Origin: Polyangiaceae bacterium
Lineage (GTDB): Bacteria; Myxococcota_A; Polyangia; Polyangiales; Polyangiaceae
Direction of reading: 5' to 3'
Assembly: GCA_947475525.1 (NCBI GenBank)
Contig: CANJMI010000018.1
Span: 1-64,000 of the forward strand
DNA length: 64,000 nucleotides
In this document: in pieces, positions 17,806 through 27,329 of the stretch
Numbering within the stretch: position 1 is the stretch's first letter
Layout of the letters: every line of letters begins with the position of its first letter
The notes under the pieces: model-generated
Seen by the model: only the letters and a program-made list of their open reading frames with translations
Database searches by the model: none
Told to the model about the DNA's origin: nothing
Translations under genes and position numbers: made by a program

Positions 17806-18204
17806 ATGTCGAAGCGGGATCCCCATGCCGCCCCCCGGGACGCAGCGTTGCCGGCGCCCGAAGCCGCGCGCGACGTCGTCTTCGTCTACGGCCAGGAAGA
17901 ATCCGGAGATTACGGAGTCATTCGCAAACGCGACGATCGCGTGGAGCTCGGACGGATTCGCCCGGTCCGGGACGGCGAGCCGATTCACAGCGAGCTTGTG
18001 CGCTTGAGCCCGCGCTCCGAACACGGTCAGCTCTTCGACGTCGAAGTCCTCCACGACGCGAGCTCCGCCGAGTCACGAGAGCGAGCCCGAAGCGAGGCGG
18101 CGGTCTCCGGACCGTCACGCGTCGCGACCCGCGCCTACCGTGACAGCTGGGATCGAATCTTCACGGCGCCGGGACCGGGAGACGGAACGCGATTCGAGAA
18201 TTGA
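17806..18204 (+). CDS. Small hypothetical protein upstream of mfd
   Basis: 132 aa from ATG at 17806 (an in-frame ATG at 17797 is the alternative; a G-rich stretch lies before both). The core DVVFVYGQEESGDYGVIRKRDDRVELGRIRPVRDGEP reads like a compact beta-rich domain; the C-terminal ~40 residues are charged. No signal peptide or membrane segment. Same strand as mfd and 43 bp before its likely start. Family not recognised. Confidence 0.6.
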   Translation: MSKRDPHAAPRDAALPAPEAARDVVFVYGQEESGDYGVIRKRDDRVELGRIRPVRDGEPIHSELVRLSPRSEHGQLFDVEVLHDASSAESRERARSEAAVSGPSRVATRAYRDSWDRIFTAPGPGDGTRFEN

Positions 18205-18247
18205 CGGCACGCTCAGGCCGTCGGACCGGACCCGCGAAGCACCGTCC

Positions 18248-21200
18248 GTGAAGTCTTTCGACATCGAATTACCATCCGAGGGCCGCGTTGCCGGCTCGAC
18301 GGAACTCGCGCGGCTCCTCCGTTCCGGCGCGGAAGGACCACGCATCGCCGTGGCCGGTGCGGCCGGCTCGATTTCTGCTCGGATCGTGAGCGCGCTGCGA
18401 GCCACATGGGACCGCCCCATCGCGTTGCTCGTCGAAGACGGCGGGCGCGCCGAAGCCGCGGCTGACGACCTTCGGTTTGCACTCGGCCGGGCCGAGGTGC
18501 TGACGTTCGACGGCCCGGAAAGCAGCCCGTATTCGGACGCCGTCCCCGACCGAGCCGCGGCCGCACGGCGACTCGCCGCGCTGCACGCCCTCACGCGGAC
18601 CGGGCCTCCGCGTGTCTTCGTCATCAGCGCGAGCGCCCTCATTCGGCGCGTGGTCGGTCGAAGCCGCGTGATCGCGCACGGCCTGCAGCTCACCCTCGGA
18701 GATGAGATCGATCGAGGAGAACTCCTCTCGCGACTGACGGCCTCCGGCTACCTCCGAGCACCACTGGTCGAAGATCCGGGAACGTTCTCGGTGCGAGGCG
18801 CCCTGCTCGACGTGTGGGCCCCAGCCACGCGCGCGCCCGTCCGACTCGAGTTCGACGGCGACGAGTTGCTCGCCATGAAATCGTTCGATCCAGCCGACCA
18901 GCGAACCCGCGAGGTGATGGAGTCCGTCCACCTTCCGCCGGCTCGCGAAACGCTGCTCGATGCGGACGCCGTCGCACGTGCGCGAACCGAACTGCGCGCC
19001 CTCTGCGACGGCGTCAACTGGCCGTCGAGCAAGACGCGGCAGCTCGCCGACGAAGTCGCAACCGGCCAGGCATTTTTTGGCGCCGAAGGGTTTTTACCAG
19101 CGTTTTCTCAGCTCGAACCGCTCATGGCTCAGTTCCCCGAGGACACCGTCATCGTCGTAGAGGAACCGAGCGCCGTCGCGAGCGCGATAGCAGCGCTGCT
19201 CGATCGCGCCGCCGCGGACGAGGTCGGAAAATACGGTGTGCCCCACTTCCCACTCGACGCGCTCATGACGGACAGCGCCACCATCGAAGCCTGGCTCGAG
19301 ACGCGCACGGGCATCGGACTCAACGCCCTACCGATCGCCGGGGAGCACGGCGTCTGGGCGGACTTCGCCACACCGCGCGCCGACGGACTGACGCTCGCAG
19401 CGCGCACACCCGACGACCTCGCTCGGGCACTCGCCGAAGCCCGCAGCGACCGCGGTCACGGCACGGGCCTCACTCCCCTCGTGTCGCGTATCGAGGCATG
19501 GCAGGCCTCGGGACTCCGCGTGACCCTCGCGGCGCGCTCGAGGGTGCAGGCCGAGCGCATCGCCACCATGCTGCAGCAACGCAAGCTCGCGGTGTTGGTG
19601 GTTGACACGCCGGAGGAACGCGCCGCGGCCTCTCTCGCTCCGCGTGACACCGTCACCGTGGCGATAGGACCCCTTCGCCGCGGACTGCTCGCCCCTGCCG
19701 ATGGCGTTGCGTGGGTGACCGAGGAAGAGATCTTTGGCAGTCGGCCACGCGGCAACAAATCGCCCCCAGCGACCTCGGAGAAAAAGACCAAAAAACTCCT
19801 GGAAGACCTGAGAAACCTCGCGATTGGCGATTTTGTCGTCCACGTGGAGCATGGCATCGGTCGGTACGAGGGGCTCATCGTGCGCGACGTCGCGGGGCAG
19901 AAAGTCGACCTGCTCGTGGTCGAATACGCCGGCGGCGATCGCCTCTACTTGCCGGCCTACCGCCTGAGCCTCGTGCAGCGCTACCGCGGTTCCGACGCGA
20001 CGCCGAAACTCGACCGCCTCGGTGGCCAGTCGTTCGGCCGGACGAAATCGAAAGCGAAAGCGCGCATTCGCATCATCGCCGACTCGTTGCTGAAGCTCTA
20101 TGCAGAACGCCGCGAGATCGCGGGGGTAAGCACGCCCCCCATCGACGATGATTACCGAGCATTCGAAGCCGCGTTCCCTTACGAGGAGACCGGCGACCAG
20201 GCGCGCGCGATCGCGGAAGTGGCAAGCGACATCGAAGCACCTCGGCCAATGGACCGCCTCGTGTGCGGCGACGTTGGCTTCGGCAAGACCGAGATTGCGA
20301 TTCGCGCGGCGTTTCGCGTCGCGATGTCGGGTCGTCAGGTCGCCCTCCTCTGCCCGACGACCATCCTCGCGCAACAACACAAAAACACCTTCGAGCAACG
20401 CATGTCGGGTTACCCGATACGCATCGAAGCGTTGAGCCGCTTCCAATCGGCAAAGGTTCAGCGAGAAGCCGTGCTCGGCCTACGGAGCGGCACCGTCGAC
20501 ATCGTGATCGGCACACACCGCCTGCTCTCGAAAGACGTCCACTTCAAGAACCTCGGCCTCTTGGTCATCGATGAAGAGCAGCGCTTCGGCGTCACCTCGA
20601 AAGAGCGAATCAAGGCGCTTAAAACCGACGTCGACGTGCTGACGTTGTCGGCCACGCCGATCCCGCGAACATTGCAAATGGCCGTTGCTGGTGTGCGTGA
20701 CCTCTCCGTTATCGCGACGCCTCCAGTCGATCGCCGCGCCGTTCGTACCATCGCGACCCGCTGGGATCCGGTCGTCGTTCGAGATGCCGTCACGCGCGAG
20801 CTCGCTCGTGGCGGGCAGGTGTTCTTCGTCTTCAACCGCATCGGTGGACTCGGAGAGCGCGCACAACTTCTCGCCGAGCTCGTCCCCGAGGCCCGCATCG
20901 CGATTGCCCATGGCCAAATGTCCGAAGATGCCCTCGAGCGCGTGATGCTCGAATTCATCGCCGGCGAGTACGACGTCCTCTGCGCCACGGCGATCATCGA
21001 GAACGGGCTCGACATCCCGAGGTGCAACACGATCATCATCGATCGCGCGGACCTATTCGGGATGTCCCAGCTCTACCAGCTGCGCGGTCGGGTCGGCCGG
21101 TCGCGAGAACGCGGCTACTGTTACCTCGTCGTACCGGGCGATCTCTCGGGCGATGCGCGCGTGCGGATCGACGCCTTGCAGCGCTACACCGAACTCGGCT

Positions 21201-21817
21201 CGGGCTTCCAGCTCGCGTCGCTCGACCTCGACCTGCGTGGCGGCGGTGATCTTTTGGGCGCCGAGCAGAGCGGCACCATCGAGTCGGTAGGCCTCGAGAT
21301 GTTTTGCTCGATGCTCGACGAAGCCGTCGCGGAACTCAAAGGCGAGCCCGTCGCGAGCGACATCGATCCGGAGCTCTCCTTCGACGTCGAAGCGCTGCTC
21401 GCCGACGACTTCATCGAAGACGTGGGGGTTCGCCTCTCGCTCTACAAACGCTTCGCCTGCGCGCACGACAGGGACGAGGTTCTGCGCTTGGCCGAGGAGA
21501 TGGAGGATCGCTTCGGTCGCCCCCCCGTGGCGGCTCAGCGTCTCGTCGAGCTGATGGCGCTGAAGACCGACCTTCGTCGCCTACGCGTCCTCGGGTGCGA
21601 AGCCTCGGCGGCAGGCGCGAAGCTGCACTTGCGTGACGACACGCCATTCGACCCAGCGAAGCTCACGACCTTGATTCGAGGCTCGCGCGGCCAATGGCGG
21701 CTCACCCCGGACATGCGCCTCTCGCGACGGACCTTGCCGGGCGAACACATCGCGAACGGGATCGATGCGGTCGAGAAGCTCCTCGACGAAGCCCGCCACG
21801 CGCTCACATCCGGATGA
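18248..21817 (+). CDS. mfd: Transcription-repair coupling factor (Mfd)
   Basis: 1189 aa from GTG at 18248; an upstream in-frame GTG at 18140 would overlap the preceding gene by 65 bp. Mfd removes RNA polymerase stalled at lesions and recruits UvrAB. Seen in order: a UvrB-like N-terminal region, the RNA-polymerase-interacting domain (FVVHVEHGIGRYEGL...VEYAGGDRLYLP), and helicase motifs (GDVGFGKTE Walker A, LLVIDEEQRFG, TLSATPIPRTL, ENGLDIPRCNTIIID, QLRGRVGRSRERGYCY). The C-terminal D7 region follows. Length and motifs are normal. It ends inside a 14-bp convergent overlap with the FabH-like gene. Confidence 0.96.
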   Translation: MKSFDIELPSEGRVAGSTELARLLRSGAEGPRIAVAGAAGSISARIVSALRATWDRPIALLVEDGGRAEAAADDLRFALGRAEVLTFDGPESSPYSDAVPDRAAAARRLAALHALTRTGPPRVFVISASALIRRVVGRSRVIAHGLQLTLGDEIDRGELLSRLTASGYLRAPLVEDPGTFSVRGALLDVWAPATRAPVRLEFDGDELLAMKSFDPADQRTREVMESVHLPPARETLLDADAVARARTELRALCDGVNWPSSKTRQLADEVATGQAFFGAEGFLPAFSQLEPLMAQFPEDTVIVVEEPSAVASAIAALLDRAAADEVGKYGVPHFPLDALMTDSATIEAWLETRTGIGLNALPIAGEHGVWADFATPRADGLTLAARTPDDLARALAEARSDRGHGTGLTPLVSRIEAWQASGLRVTLAARSRVQAERIATMLQQRKLAVLVVDTPEERAAASLAPRDTVTVAIGPLRRGLLAPADGVAWVTEEEIFGSRPRGNKSPPATSEKKTKKLLEDLRNLAIGDFVVHVEHGIGRYEGLIVRDVAGQKVDLLVVEYAGGDRLYLPAYRLSLVQRYRGSDATPKLDRLGGQSFGRTKSKAKARIRIIADSLLKLYAERREIAGVSTPPIDDDYRAFEAAFPYEETGDQARAIAEVASDIEAPRPMDRLVCGDVGFGKTEIAIRAAFRVAMSGRQVALLCPTTILAQQHKNTFEQRMSGYPIRIEALSRFQSAKVQREAVLGLRSGTVDIVIGTHRLLSKDVHFKNLGLLVIDEEQRFGVTSKERIKALKTDVDVLTLSATPIPRTLQMAVAGVRDLSVIATPPVDRRAVRTIATRWDPVVVRDAVTRELARGGQVFFVFNRIGGLGERAQLLAELVPEARIAIAHGQMSEDALERVMLEFIAGEYDVLCATAIIENGLDIPRCNTIIIDRADLFGMSQLYQLRGRVGRSRERGYCYLVVPGDLSGDARVRIDALQRYTELGSGFQLASLDLDLRGGGDLLGAEQSGTIESVGLEMFCSMLDEAVAELKGEPVASDIDPELSFDVEALLADDFIEDVGVRLSLYKRFACAHDRDEVLRLAEEMEDRFGRPPVAAQRLVELMALKTDLRRLRVLGCEASAAGAKLHLRDDTPFDPAKLTTLIRGSRGQWRLTPDMRLSRRTLPGEHIANGIDAVEKLLDEARHALTSG

Positions 21818-22802
21818 TCGCCGTACCCCACGTGATGCCAGCGCCGAGCGCACACATCAACACGCTCTGCCCCGGACGGATCGTCCCGGCCCGAACCGCG
21901 CGGTCGAGGGCAATGGGGATCGACGCCGCAAGCGCATTTCCGACGGTCTCGGTATCGAGCACGAAGCGCGACAACGGAAAACCAAGCCGCTCGGAGATCA
22001 CCTCGACGATCCGCAAGTTGCCCTGCTGAGGCACTACCCAGTCGAGCTCGGCGCTCGTCAGTCGCGCAGCCTTCAAGGCCTGCATCGAGTACGAGGTCAA
22101 ATGGCGCACCGTGAGCTCCCGTAGCCGTGGGCCCTCGACGCGCAGAAACTGCCTCCCACGCAGCAGCCCCTCGGCATCGAGCGGCTCGGCCGAGCCACCG
22201 CCGGGGATCCCCATCAGCTCGGAGAATGAACCGTCTGCGTGGATCGACGAGCACAAAATACCGGCCTCGCCTGCGCTCCGCCCGAGCACGACAGCTCCCG
22301 CACCATCACCAAACAACGCGCGGGTCGTGCGGTCATCGGGGGCGACGAAGCGCGACGGAACATCGGCCGCGACGACGAGCACCGTGCTGAACGTACCGGC
22401 CGAGATAAACTGATCCGCTATCGTGAGTGCGTAAATAAAACCGGCCGATGACGCGTTCACATCGAAAGATGGAATCCTGTCGGCACCGAGCTTTTGTTGC
22501 AAGTGAGCAGCGGTCGCAGGCAGCGGCGAGTCACCGGTGCTGGTCGCCAGGATGATCATGTCGAGGTCGGCGACGGTGAGGCCCGCGGCATCAACCGCCG
22601 CACGGGCAGCAATCAACGCCAAGTCGCTCGTGGTCTCGCCTTCGCCGACGACGTGACGAGAGCCGATGCCGGTGTGTTCGCGAATCCAGCCGTCCGTCGT
22701 CTCGAGCACCGCCGCGAGCTCATCGTTCGGGACCACCCTTTCGGGCAGTGCGCTGCCCGTTCCAAGGATTCGCGCACGCGGCGTCACATGGTCACGGTGC
22801 AT
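21804..22802 (-). CDS. FabH (KAS III)-like thiolase-fold protein with substituted active site
   Basis: 332 aa from ATG at 22802 (GTG at 22811 possible). End-to-end match to beta-ketoacyl-ACP synthase III: TDGWIREHTGIGSRH, FGDGAGAVVLG, VGNALAASIP and the terminal ALGAGITWGTAIIRM. FabH uses a Cys-His-Asn triad. Here the Cys position in FDVNASSAGF is Ser119, the His position in WVVPQQGN is Gln259, and only Asn289 remains. Canonical condensation is therefore unlikely. Ser-for-Cys variants of the fold act as acyltransferases or starter-unit selectors in some biosynthetic pathways (e.g. DpsC), but those keep the His. The neighbours give no pathway. Convergent with mfd. Confidence 0.88.
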   Translation of the reverse strand: MHRDHVTPRARILGTGSALPERVVPNDELAAVLETTDGWIREHTGIGSRHVVGEGETTSDLALIAARAAVDAAGLTVADLDMIILATSTGDSPLPATAAHLQQKLGADRIPSFDVNASSAGFIYALTIADQFISAGTFSTVLVVAADVPSRFVAPDDRTTRALFGDGAGAVVLGRSAGEAGILCSSIHADGSFSELMGIPGGGSAEPLDAEGLLRGRQFLRVEGPRLRELTVRHLTSYSMQALKAARLTSAELDWVVPQQGNLRIVEVISERLGFPLSRFVLDTETVGNALAASIPIALDRAVRAGTIRPGQSVLMCALGAGITWGTAIIRM

Positions 22803-22910
22803 GAAAGCCACTTACACCGAAAACGGAGCTACTTGGCCCGCGTTTTTCTGCAACCTCCGAACCGGCAAAGGCTGGCGCCGTCCGCAACCCTTGGCTATGG
22901 TCCGGCCGCC

Positions 22911-23696
22911 ATGGCAAGCGACGTTGGAGAATCGACCGAGAAAGAGTCCGAAGTTGTGAGCACAACGGAGGCCGCCCAAGACGTTGCACCCGCAGCGGAG
23001 GCCGCCCAAGACGTTGCACCCGCAGCGGAGGCCGCCCAAGACGTTGCACCCGCAGCGGAGGTCGCCGCCAAGGTGAAGCCCGCCGTCACTTCCAAGGGTC
23101 CCACGCCCGCCGCGAAGACCAGGGCGGTTCCCGCGAAGGGCAAGCGCCCGGCACCGAAAAAATCAGGATTTTCATTGCGGAACGTACTCGTATTTGGCGG
23201 CCTCGTGGCACTGCTGCTTGCGGCGTTCGGTGTCCTCGGAAACCGCGACCAGGGTGGGCCGAACAACGCGCCCAAGTGGAAACTGAACGAGCCGGTCGAC
23301 GTGGAGATCACGCTCGTTGCGAGCGACGCGAACGATCTTGGCTGCGCGATGGAGGGCGACGTCAAAGGCCTCCACTGCGCCTTCAGTACGGTGAACGCCA
23401 AGCACCCCGCAGCTGGAACCGCGCGTGATGACGAGAAGCTCCTTCAGCCGTACTCGACGACGAACAAGCAAAATTTTCTCGCCGCCGGCGTGTGGCAGCA
23501 AGTCGATACGAAAGACCCCGCCGCCCTCGACGCGAAGGTGAAAGCGCTGGCGAACCCGCGCTTCAGCCTGACGTGCAAATTCACGCCACGCGAGCGCGCG
23601 AAGACCGCAAAGGTGCAATGGAAGCCGGGCTTGGACTGGGGTCCCGGCGACGGCTGGTACGTCGGTGACGTTAAGGACTGCAAGCTCGCGAAGTAA
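22911..23696 (+). CDS. Single-TM protein with Ala-rich repeat linker, unknown
   Basis: 261 aa from ATG at 22911. The N-terminus is acidic, with three near-identical 10-residue units (EAAQDVAPAA) from a 30-nt DNA repeat (about 22967-23056). A basic Pro/Lys region and a transmembrane helix (NVLVFGGLVALLLAAFGVLG, near residues 90-110) follow. The outer domain of ~145 residues contains paired Cys (DLGCAMEGDVKGLHCAF; LTCKF...VKDCKLAK). Probably anchored in the inner membrane with a disulfide-bonded periplasmic domain. The next gene is a TlpA-like thioredoxin 20 bp downstream, a plausible partner for those Cys residues (inference). Confidence 0.72.
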   Translation: MASDVGESTEKESEVVSTTEAAQDVAPAAEAAQDVAPAAEAAQDVAPAAEVAAKVKPAVTSKGPTPAAKTRAVPAKGKRPAPKKSGFSLRNVLVFGGLVALLLAAFGVLGNRDQGGPNNAPKWKLNEPVDVEITLVASDANDLGCAMEGDVKGLHCAFSTVNAKHPAAGTARDDEKLLQPYSTTNKQNFLAAGVWQQVDTKDPAALDAKVKALANPRFSLTCKFTPRERAKTAKVQWKPGLDWGPGDGWYVGDVKDCKLAK

Positions 23697-23716
23697 CGCG
23701 GAGCTTACGTTTTTCA

Positions 23717-24268
23717 ATGGCCCAGCCCGAGTTCTTCTCCGGCAAGATTCTGTACCCTTTCATTGGGGCGCTGCTCGCCATCTCGGCGTTGTTCGGCCTG
23801 CTCATCATGCCGCGCCTCGGTCAAGGGAGCGCGTTCATCGACCGTCCGGCGCCCGACTTCGAGCTGCCCGTCGTCGCCAATGGCGCGAGCGGCAACGCGC
23901 GCATTCGCCTGTCGCAGCTAAAGGACAAAGTCGTCATTCTCGACTTTTGGGCCACGTGGTGCGGCCCGTGCGCACAACAAGCGCCGATCCTCGACCGCAT
24001 CGCCCGAAAATACGAGTCTGACGTCGTCGTACTCGGCATCAACGTCGGTGAGGCGCCTCAATCCGCTGCCAACTATGCGCGGGCGAAGGGCCTCTCCTAC
24101 CCAATCCTGATCGATCCCGAAGGCGCCGCACAGGCCGCCTACGACGCATCGGCGTTGCCCACCGTGGTCGTGATCGACACCCGCGGGAACATCGCCACGT
24201 TCAACCGCGGGGTCGTCCGCCAAGCGGAGCTCGAACGCGTGCTGAAAGACCTCCGCGAACGCCGCTGA
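23717..24268 (+). CDS. TlpA/ResA-like membrane-anchored thioredoxin
   Basis: 183 aa. An N-terminal anchor helix (FIGALLAISALFGLLIM, residues ~15-31) is followed by a thioredoxin fold with WATWCGPC (Cys82, Cys85), the family insertion, and cis-Pro in ALPTVVVID. Members of this AhpC/TSA-Redoxin group act on periplasmic thiols, for example in cytochrome c maturation or general disulfide reduction. It lies 20 bp after the Cys-containing membrane protein gene, suggesting an operon. Substrate not determinable. Confidence 0.9.
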   Translation: MAQPEFFSGKILYPFIGALLAISALFGLLIMPRLGQGSAFIDRPAPDFELPVVANGASGNARIRLSQLKDKVVILDFWATWCGPCAQQAPILDRIARKYESDVVVLGINVGEAPQSAANYARAKGLSYPILIDPEGAAQAAYDASALPTVVVIDTRGNIATFNRGVVRQAELERVLKDLRERR

Positions 24269-24270
24269 AC

Positions 24271-24310
24271 CGAACGCTTCGCAACGCTCAACGACGCTTC
24301 GCAATGCTCA
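24271..24310. repeat. Two 20-bp tandem near-repeats between convergent genes
   Basis: 24271-24290 and 24291-24310 share CGCTTCGCAAYGCTCA, and a third shortened copy is suggested just after. They lie in the 79-bp gap between the convergent thioredoxin and nuoD genes. No good hairpin with a T-run was seen, so this is reported only as a repeat. Confidence 0.6.
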
Positions 24311-24347
24311 GCAGCGCTCGCCAACGGCCACCCTCGGCGGCGTGTGG

Positions 24348-25487
24348 TCAGCGGTCGATTTCAGGCGCGACGACGTCGAAGCTCGCGATCAAAGCGACGA
24401 GATCCGCCAAAAATAGTCCCGGGCTCTTCGCTTCGATGATCCCCATCGCCGTGAAGCTGCCGGTGCGGAACCGGACGCGGTAAGGCTCGGCCGCGCCTCG
24501 ACCGACCACGTAGCAACCCATGTCGCCACGCGCGCTCTCGATGCGGGCGTACGCTTCCCCGTCCGGCTTGATCTTCTTCGGGAGCTTCCCGAGGATGTCA
24601 TCCTCCGGGTAGTCGTTGATTTTCGCTAGCGCCTGACGGACGATCTTGGCGGACTCGCGGCACTCCTTGACCCGAACATTGAAGCGGTCCCAGCAGTCCC
24701 CTACCGCGCCCGCCTCACCCGTTCCGATCGGAATGTCGAAGTCGAAGTCGTCGTAGACCGAGTAGTGGTCCTCGCGGCGAAGGTCCCAACGAACGCCGCT
24801 CGCCCGGAGGTTGGGACCGACCAGCCCCCAGTCCTTCGCTTCTTCGGCGCTGATCACCGCCACGTTGCCGAGGCGCTTGACGAAGATTTCGTTCAGCGTG
24901 ATCAAGCGGTCGAACTCGCGCATTGCCGGCTCGAAATTGTCGAGAAAATGCAGCGCTTTGTCGCTCCAGCCTGTGGGGATGTCGAACGAAACCCCACCGA
25001 TGCGGTGGTAGTTGTACGTGAGGCGCGCTCCGCAGAGCTCCTCCACCAGATCGTTGACATACTCGCGCTCACGGAGTGCCCACGGGAACGGCGTGATGGC
25101 GCCGATGTCCATCGCCATCGCGCCGAGCGCAACCATGTGGCTCGAAATTCGATTCAGCTCGCAGCTGATGACGCGCAGGTACTGGGCGCGCTTCGGCACC
25201 TCGATGCCCATCAACTTTTCGCACGCGCTCGCCCAGCACTCGTTGGCGAACATCGCCGCGACGTAATCGACGCGGTCGGTGTACGGCATGTAGCCCTGGT
25301 AGGTGCAGCGTTCGCCGATCTTTTCGATCGAGCGATGCAAGTAACCAACGTCGGGGATCGCCTTGCGGATGATCTCGCCGTCGCTCTTGATGATGAAGCG
25401 CAGCACGCCGTGGGTCGACGGGTGATGCGGCCCCATGTTGAGGGTCATCTCCTCGTCCATCTCGTTTGCGAAAACGACTTCAGACAT
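24348..25487 (-). CDS. nuoD: NADH-quinone oxidoreductase subunit D
   Basis: 379 aa. The 49-kDa subunit of respiratory complex I forms the quinone-binding cavity with NuoB. Recognised by [38 protein letters not shown], the region around [13 protein letters not shown], and the typical C-terminus [17 protein letters not shown]...VVAPEIDR. Length normal for a stand-alone NuoD. It starts 3 bp after nuoC, and no nuo gene follows: the next gene is convergent. Confidence 0.96.
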   Translation of the reverse strand: MSEVVFANEMDEEMTLNMGPHHPSTHGVLRFIIKSDGEIIRKAIPDVGYLHRSIEKIGERCTYQGYMPYTDRVDYVAAMFANECWASACEKLMGIEVPKRAQYLRVISCELNRISSHMVALGAMAMDIGAITPFPWALREREYVNDLVEELCGARLTYNYHRIGGVSFDIPTGWSDKALHFLDNFEPAMREFDRLITLNEIFVKRLGNVAVISAEEAKDWGLVGPNLRASGVRWDLRREDHYSVYDDFDFDIPIGTGEAGAVGDCWDRFNVRVKECRESAKIVRQALAKINDYPEDDILGKLPKKIKPDGEAYARIESARGDMGCYVVGRGAAEPYRVRFRTGSFTAMGIIEAKSPGLFLADLVALIASFDVVAPEIDR

Positions 25488-25490
25488 GAT

Positions 25491-26033
25491 TCAGGCCTGC
25501 GCCTTCTTCTCGGGGAGCTTGATGGAGAACAACTCGATTGGGTTCGCTCGAATCGTCGGGATGCCGTGATAATCGGAAGCTTCTTCGTAGTCCTTGCGGA
25601 GCGGGTGCCCCTCCCAGTCATCGGGCAAAAGGAGCCGACGCAAATCGGGATGGCCGTCGAAGAGCACTCCGAGGAGATCGAAACATTCCCGCTCCTGCCA
25701 GTTGGCGGTCGGCCACACGTTCGACAGCGTAGGCACCACCGGATCTTCGCGGTCGAGCAAGGCCTTTATGACGACCCGATGCTTCTTTGCGTAGGAGTAG
25801 ACATGGTAGACGACGTGGATCTGCTTATCGTCGGGAAAGTCGATGCCCGTGATGCACTCGAGGTAGTCAAAGTGCAACGCCGCGTCGGTCTTCAGCTTGA
25901 CGGCAACTTGCTCGATGCTGAACGGATCGACCTGAAACCAGGGGTCCTTGTTCTTGCCCACTTCGTGGAAGTCGAAGACGACATTCTCCCCGAGTTCGGC
26001 TTGGAGCTGCTTGAAAATGTCGTCGGCGTTCAC
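25491..26033 (-). CDS. nuoC: NADH-quinone oxidoreductase subunit C
   Basis: 180 aa, GTG start. The 30-kDa subunit of complex I, on the peripheral arm next to NuoD. Family signature ERECFDLLGVLFDGHPDLRRLLLPDDWEGHPLRKDY is complete. Separate from NuoD here (fused in some bacteria). Part of the nuoABCD run on the minus strand. Confidence 0.96.
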   Translation of the reverse strand: MNADDIFKQLQAELGENVVFDFHEVGKNKDPWFQVDPFSIEQVAVKLKTDAALHFDYLECITGIDFPDDKQIHVVYHVYSYAKKHRVVIKALLDREDPVVPTLSNVWPTANWQERECFDLLGVLFDGHPDLRRLLLPDDWEGHPLRKDYEEASDYHGIPTIRANPIELFSIKLPEKKAQA

Positions 26034-26111
26034 GGTCAGTCGCGTCCGTTCATCAGGGAAGATTGGGGGGTCTTCGTTCGTTCAGTTCAGCGTCGGCGAG
26101 CGGGCGTGGAC

Positions 26112-26702
26112 TCAGTCGGAGCTCGAGTCCAGCGCGACGAGCTCGTCAGCCGGGATGCCTACACCGTAGCGGTATTGGAGGTAGCGCTCGTTTTTGATGC
26201 GCTCCTGAATCTTCAGCAAGCCCTCGAGCAGCGCTTCGGGGCGGGGCGGGCAACCCGGAACGTAGACGTCAACCGGGATGATCTGGTCGACGCCTTTGCA
26301 CACCGAGTACGCATACTGGAAGAGACCGCCGCAATTCGAGCAGCTGCCCATCGAGATGACGTAGCGCGGCTCGCTCATCTGGTCGTAGAGGCGCTTCACA
26401 CGCAGCGCCATCTTGTAGGTGAGCGTCCCGGCGATGATGAACAAATCGCTCGAACGCGGGCTCGGGCGCGGCGCCGCACCAAAGCGCTCGAGGTCACCGC
26501 GCGGACCACCGGTCTGCATCAACTCGATCGCGCAGCATGCGAGGCCGAAGAGCATGTACCAGACGCTGTTCGAGCGGCCCCAGTTGATCAGCCAGTTGAC
26601 GGCCTGATCGACACGCGTGGTGATCACGCCGCCACCGTCGTCGGAGTAACGGGAGTCGTAGCCCAGGGAGGGCGCCATCAGGTTCAGCTTCGGACCATCC
26701 AT
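26112..26702 (-). CDS. nuoB: NADH-quinone oxidoreductase subunit B
   Basis: 196 aa. Carries the terminal iron-sulfur cluster N2 that hands electrons to quinone. Ligand motifs are present: GLACCAIE (adjacent Cys pair), GSCSNCGG and VPGCPPRPE. The C-terminal ~25 residues extend past the usual core. Lies 78 bp upstream of nuoC, the largest gap in the run. Confidence 0.96.
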   Translation of the reverse strand: MDGPKLNLMAPSLGYDSRYSDDGGGVITTRVDQAVNWLINWGRSNSVWYMLFGLACCAIELMQTGGPRGDLERFGAAPRPSPRSSDLFIIAGTLTYKMALRVKRLYDQMSEPRYVISMGSCSNCGGLFQYAYSVCKGVDQIIPVDVYVPGCPPRPEALLEGLLKIQERIKNERYLQYRYGVGIPADELVALDSSSD

Positions 26703-26740
26703 CGTGCAGCCTCGCTCTCGGAAAAAATTCAGCGACTTCG

Positions 26741-27217
26741 TCAGGCGGCTTCGTCGAAGGAGGCCGTCTCGTCGCCTGTCGGCGCGTCGGGAGCCTTGAT
26801 CGCGCTCGAGGTGTCGAGTGCGCCGCGGGGGTCACCTTTGATCGAGCGGATCCACTCGAGGTCGCCCTTCACCCAGACGTAGACCAGGCCAAGCAGGAGG
26901 ACCGCCACGAACAAGAAAATCTCGACGAAGGCGAACCAGCCTTGCCCTTGATCGACCCAGCGCCGGAACACCCGCGCCACCGGATAGATGAACGCGATCT
27001 CGACGTCGAACACGATGAAGATCAGGGCGATGATGTAAAAGCGCGGATTGAAGTTGAACCAAGCTGGGCCAACCGGTGCCTCACCGCACTCGTAGGTGTC
27101 GACCTTCTCCGTGTACATGTTGTTGGGGCGGATAAACTTCCCAAGCACCATCGATACAAAGATGAAGCCACCGGCGACGAGAAAGAACGCCGCCACGCTT
27201 GCGTAGGCCATCAACAT
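26741..27217 (-). CDS. nuoA: NADH-quinone oxidoreductase subunit A
   Basis: 158 aa from ATG at 27217, with AGGAG ~10 bases upstream; a much longer open frame through the neighbouring gene is not real. Three transmembrane helices (residues ~5-27, ~70-92, ~97-119) with the conserved loop [11 protein letters not shown] and [19 protein letters not shown] between the first two. NuoA is ~120 aa in most bacteria; this one has a ~40-residue hydrophilic tail. First gene of nuoABCD. Confidence 0.95.
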   Translation of the reverse strand: MLMAYASVAAFFLVAGGFIFVSMVLGKFIRPNNMYTEKVDTYECGEAPVGPAWFNFNPRFYIIALIFIVFDVEIAFIYPVARVFRRWVDQGQGWFAFVEIFLFVAVLLLGLVYVWVKGDLEWIRSIKGDPRGALDTSSAIKAPDAPTGDETASFDEAA

Positions 27218-27329
27218 GACGTTGGAACTCCTAGCCTTTCGGTGCCCGACAGTAAAGCGAACCTGACGAAAAGGCTCACATAATTCCGGTACGTACCGAG
27301 CCGCACCGTCGACCGGCTGCGCGAGCCCG

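Noticed and set aside
19328-20446. 372-aa minus-strand ORF inside mfd
   Set aside because: Shadow of a well-conserved gene.
24765-26882. 705-aa plus-strand ORF
   Set aside because: Runs antisense to nuoD, nuoC and nuoB, which are certain; no domain in the ORF.
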